Shown piece after piece: positions 26,002 through 28,888 of a stretch of 28,888 nt of DNA. The first letter of the stretch is position 1. Every line of letters starts with the position of its first letter. A program made the position numbers and the translations under genes. Source of the stretch: a virus. The notes under the pieces were generated by a model. The model had not been told where the DNA came from, did no database searches, and worked only from the letters and a program-made list of their open reading frames with translations. The stretch is from positions 1 through 28,888 of the IMG/VR virus record IMGVR_UViG_3300010885_029452; one strand, written 5' to 3'.

Positions 26002-28710
26002 TTTTGCTTCTCGTGCAATTTCAGCATCAAGTTGGGCCTGTGATTGAAATTGCGAATCTCCGGGATTGACATTTACCCCCCTGGTTTGTGCCAATGCTGC
26101 GTCTGCATTTGATCCTGTATTAGATACTGGTAGACTGGACACCGAGATGTTTTTGCCTCCCAGGAATGTGGATTGGCCGGGCGCTTGTGCAGTTTGTGTA
26201 CCAAACTCTCGTTGAAATTCTCCCAAGCCTCGTGCAGCAGGTACTGGTGCGTTTCCAGTAGTACCAGAACTAAGTCCTGCGGACTTACCGGCTTGACCCA
26301 GTGCCTCAGCCCCGGCCAAGTTACCGGCAGCAGCTGAAATATTCTGTGCTTGTTCTTCAGATTTACCTTGTGCCCTGGCCTCTTCATAGGCTTTTACTTT
26401 GGCCTCTTGTTGTATACCAGTGACATCAATTCGGGTGATGTTCTGATAGTCAGGAACAGGAACTTTCTTATCACCAATAACTCCAGCTACCGCTGTGGTT
26501 ACCGGTAAACGATTAACAGTTCCTATTATACCAGCAATAGCAACAGGGCCGCGAGCACTGGATCCGCCAAACACAGCACCAATAATGCTGTTGGCAACTT
26601 TGATTGCTACCTGAGCATTTTTAGACAGCTTGTTGATTTGATTTAATACCACTGCATTTGCTTGCCCAAGTGCCCAGGATTTCACTGCATCAGGGCCAAA
26701 CTTGGCAGTTGACTGTAGCAAGGCTCCCAACTGCGGAACTTTTTCTAATCCGTTAAGCACACCAGTTTTGCGTAGTGCCACAAGTCCGTCTTTCATTAGG
26801 CCTTGTTGTAAGCGTGTCTGCAATGCTGGATTGGTCAATATACCACCTATGTTGCTGACTCCATCTTTGCCGGTCCAGATAGTAGGACTTGTTAGTACAG
26901 CATTGAGTGCGTTGGAATTTCCTAGATATTTGCGAATTGTGCCAGGCTTGATCAAGCCCAGTTGTTCCAGCTGCAATGGCGCAAGTCCGTATTGTCCTAT
27001 ACCTTTTAGTGCGCTAAATGCACCTGCTGCTTGACCTACACCAGCAGCAGCTGAACTCAACAGGCTGGTCACTTGCGGCACATTTAAACTTCCAATACCA
27101 GAAGTAGCCTGTACCTGTTTTAGTATTTGTGCAGGGCTAACAGCACCTGTTACAGGTAAGCTAGACAATTGTGCTGTAGCTGCTGTGGTAGGGGTCAGAG
27201 GGACCACAGTAGCAGTTTCGGGTGTGCCTACAAATCCTGAGCTATCACCGCTGGCTCCACCACTGGCAGTAAATTCAGTCACTGCGGACTTGGCTTCCAC
27301 ACCACGATTGTGATACGGATAAGGTTCGTGAGTGGGCGCACGACTCACAATGGTTATCAACTTGCTTTTTTCTTCTTCCCATCCTTTACCTTCAACCCAG
27401 GCCACATCCGGCAATTCGATATCTTCCAGCAAGGCTGGTTTTGTTATTGATCCGGCTCCGGCTCCTGGGCCGTTGAGATTGATTGTGCCGCCTTTGAGTG
27501 CCAGACTTGATCCGCCGTCCCAGTTACCAGATTGACTCTTGATACCCAAGCTGCCAGTTGCAGTTACACCAATTGTGTTTTCGCTGAATAAGGATATATT
27601 GGTTTTGCTGGTCAGGTCCAGGGATTCAACAGAATTAATTCTTACAATTTTACTTTTGATATTGATGCTTTCGCCCGCATACATGTTGATGTTTTTATCA
27701 GCATGTAAATTAATTTCGCCTTGTGAACGCACGTTAACTGAGTTTGTACTAAAAAGATCAATGGTGCCTTCTGCACCTAACTCCACCCAAGTTTGTCCGT
27801 TGGCATGTAGGATGTAGAAGAAGTTGCCATCATCACTCATGGTAATCTGATGACCTTTGCTGGATCGAATTCTTACTAGATTGTCTCGGCCTTCAAGATC
27901 GCCATCGTCCATTACCAAACTGTGACCACCACGGCGAGCTACAACTTTGACACTGGCCAATTTGGAATCTTTATTCTCAACTGTTTTCTTGATCTGTTTA
28001 TCGTCATCGCCGCCTTGATATACCGGCCGGCCAGGAGTGCTTATTCCAAATACTGCACTGGGACTTTCACGCTGACTGTTACTGGTAATAGGACCGCGCT
28101 CAGTGTCGTTGATAACTCCTTGCTGAAGCATTACTCCTGCTAGATAAGAATGTACCGGCTTCTTTTGATTAAAAAATTGTGGGTTGTTTTCAATTTCGTC
28201 GTTTTCGCTGTTGATTTCAGTAACTGGTAGCTGCTTGGCGTTTTTAAAGTATTCTTTTTGATCAGAGTTTTGCGTATCAAAGTTTTTGCTGGCACCAATG
28301 GCCGGGATCATATGGCCGATACCTTCGTCTGGGACACACCCTATATAGTAACCTTGATTGGGATCGCCGGCAACAAAAAAGCAAATGACTTGTGTGTCGA
28401 TATCAGGTGGAGTAAACCACATACCATAACTTTGAGGATTACCAACAAATGTTCCTGTTCCTTTGTTGGTACCTGTTTGAGATACTGCTCCATAAAATGG
28501 CGGAATGTAATTGACTGTTCGCCAGAGGCTTTGGTCGTCAGGGTTGTCGCCGCCGAACTGTTCAATGTAGACCTTCAGGCGGCCGGATCTTATGTTGTCA
28601 ACGTTGTTTTTGACTTCGCCAATAAAGGGACCAAACTCAGTGGGATTACCACCACGATCAAACTTGTAGTTTTTACTTCGGCCACGATTGCGTTGTATAT
28701 TTTCTGACAT
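25984..28710 (-). CDS. 5: Baseplate hub/tail spike protein, T4 gp5-like, without visible lysozyme, 908 aa
   Basis: Residues of about 28-150 form the OB-fold domain (FIGEVKNNVDNIRSGRLKVY, then MWFTPPDIDTQVICFFVAGD and NQGYYIGC). Residues of about 250-400 begin with VARRGGHSLVMDDGD and KGHQITMSDDGN and run into repeats such as INLHADKNINMYAGESINIK, the triple-stranded beta-helix of gp5 and VgrG spikes. The remaining 500 residues are Ala/Gly/Pro-rich and partly helical, with YGLAPLQLEQLGLIKPGTIR at about 570-590 and a SPTIWTGKDGV stretch near 608; this extension is known from aquatic T4-like phages but its function is unclear to me. T4 gp5 is 575 residues with a lysozyme between OB fold and helix; here that space (150-250) has no lysozyme-like sequence. 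The ATG overlaps the upstream stop (TAATG) with AAGGA ahead. Confidence 0.9.
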   Translation of the reverse strand: MSENIQRNRGRSKNYKFDRGGNPTEFGPFIGEVKNNVDNIRSGRLKVYIEQFGGDNPDDQSLWRTVNYIPPFYGAVSQTGTNKGTGTFVGNPQSYGMWFTPPDIDTQVICFFVAGDPNQGYYIGCVPDEGIGHMIPAIGASKNFDTQNSDQKEYFKNAKQLPVTEINSENDEIENNPQFFNQKKPVHSYLAGVMLQQGVINDTERGPITSNSQRESPSAVFGISTPGRPVYQGGDDDKQIKKTVENKDSKLASVKVVARRGGHSLVMDDGDLEGRDNLVRIRSSKGHQITMSDDGNFFYILHANGQTWVELGAEGTIDLFSTNSVNVRSQGEINLHADKNINMYAGESINIKSKIVRINSVESLDLTSKTNISLFSENTIGVTATGSLGIKSQSGNWDGGSSLALKGGTINLNGPGAGAGSITKPALLEDIELPDVAWVEGKGWEEEKSKLITIVSRAPTHEPYPYHNRGVEAKSAVTEFTASGGASGDSSGFVGTPETATVVPLTPTTAATAQLSSLPVTGAVSPAQILKQVQATSGIGSLNVPQVTSLLSSAAAGVGQAAGAFSALKGIGQYGLAPLQLEQLGLIKPGTIRKYLGNSNALNAVLTSPTIWTGKDGVSNIGGILTNPALQTRLQQGLMKDGLVALRKTGVLNGLEKVPQLGALLQSTAKFGPDAVKSWALGQANAVVLNQINKLSKNAQVAIKVANSIIGAVFGGSSARGPVAIAGIIGTVNRLPVTTAVAGVIGDKKVPVPDYQNITRIDVTGIQQEAKVKAYEEARAQGKSEEQAQNISAAAGNLAGAEALGQAGKSAGLSSGTTGNAPVPAARGLGEFQREFGTQTAQAPGQSTFLGGKNISVSSLPVSNTGSNADAALAQTRGVNVNPGDSQFQSQAQLDAEIAREAKLAAKK

Positions 28711-28888
28711 TAATAATCCTTGGCTCCATTCTGCGGTGGTGTATTTACTGGGGCGGCACGCCCTCGACCTACGAATGTGGCAGCGCCGCCTGCATTGATA
28801 GTTGTTGAGGGAGCGACTGGCTGACCTCCACTAGTAGGTGGGTTATTTTTTAATGGCTGTGCAGTTGCTGGCGCTGTTTTGGAAGCAG
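28710..28888 (-). CDS. C-terminal tail of an unidentified structural gene (5' part outside window)
   Basis: Only 58 residues are visible, read from the window edge to a TAA that overlaps the gp5-like ATG. They are rich in Pro, Ala, Thr, Gly and Asn (QPLKNNPPTSGG, NTPPQNGAKDY) with one INAGGAATFVGRGRAAP stretch that might be the end of a beta domain. The other two minus frames are closed by stops close to the edge, supporting this frame. The composition suggests a flexible linker or tail. Position just upstream of the spike gene makes a hub, tail-tube or PAAR-type tip protein possible, but the visible part is not diagnostic. Confidence 0.6.
   Translation of the reverse strand, partial: ASKTAPATAQPLKNNPPTSGGQPVAPSTTINAGGAATFVGRGRAAPVNTPPQNGAKDY
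28741..28750 (-). promoter_or_regulatory. Weak late-promoter-like box before the gp5-like gene
   Basis: The minus strand reads CAGTAAATAC at 28750-28741, sharing the TAAATAC core of the boxes before the gp6-like and fibre genes and matching TATAAATA at 6 of 8 positions (AGTAAATA). It lies inside the end of the upstream coding region, 32 bases before the ATG. Chance occurrence is quite possible. Confidence 0.22.

Noticed and set aside
28258-28707. Plus-strand frame of 149 residues at the right end
   Set aside because: It is antisense to the OB-fold domain of the gp5-like gene, which has recognisable sequence and correct context; the plus frame shows no motif.
1-28888. tRNA genes, CRISPR arrays, insertion sequences, attachment sites or a replication origin
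   Set aside because: No cloverleaf, regularly spaced direct repeats, transposase or integrase sequence was seen; genes cover nearly the whole window on one strand.

Overview
The window reads as a piece of the late (virion) region of an uncultured T4-like contractile-tailed phage. Evidence: every convincing gene is on the minus strand, genes abut or overlap by a few bases (ATGA and TAATG junctions), and a recognisable baseplate series runs gp5-like spike, gp25-like wedge, gp6-like wedge, in the direction of transcription from high to low coordinates. Base composition is moderately AT-rich throughout, with no visible island boundary, tRNA, IS element or CRISPR array. The style of the structural proteins (a giant multi-domain protein after gp6, GQLWWD-type repeats in a fibre, a YADVAERF-type fibre C-terminus, and phage-encoded glycosyltransferase-like and radical SAM proteins) resembles aquatic, metagenome-derived T4-like myoviruses. 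That ecological assignment is inference; the host cannot be named.

Layout in transcription order. (1) 28888-25561: the C-terminal tail of an unidentified gene, a 908-residue gp5-like hub/spike protein with OB fold and beta-helix but no visible lysozyme, and a gp25-like sheath-initiator/wedge protein. (2) 25513-22052: a gp6-like baseplate wedge. (3) 22052-7932: a single 14.1-kb reading frame for a 4706-residue structural protein. It occupies the place of T4 gp7 and later wedge/fibre genes and carries seven FG-GAP-like blades interrupted by repeated beta-sandwich modules. (4) 7929-4738: a 55-residue mini-protein, a 201-residue virion protein whose N-terminus it copies, a 452-residue tail-fibre-like protein and a 332-residue low-complexity Thr/Ser/Gly protein. 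A strong intrinsic terminator follows. (5) 4663-1: a separate tightly packed operon of a 101-residue protein, three glycosyltransferase-like proteins, three small unknown proteins and the start of a radical SAM enzyme that runs off the window.

Block (1)-(3) would build the baseplate and distal tail; block (4) supplies fibre or adhesin-like proteins. Block (5) looks like an enzymatic modification cassette, possibly acting on virion proteins or host surface glycans; this role is inferred from neighbourhood and motifs only. Candidate T4-type late promoters (TATAAATA-like) lie before the gp6-like and tail-fibre genes. A sigma70-like promoter overlaps the downstream arm of the terminator that separates blocks (4) and (5). 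No gap between genes exceeds about 75 bases.
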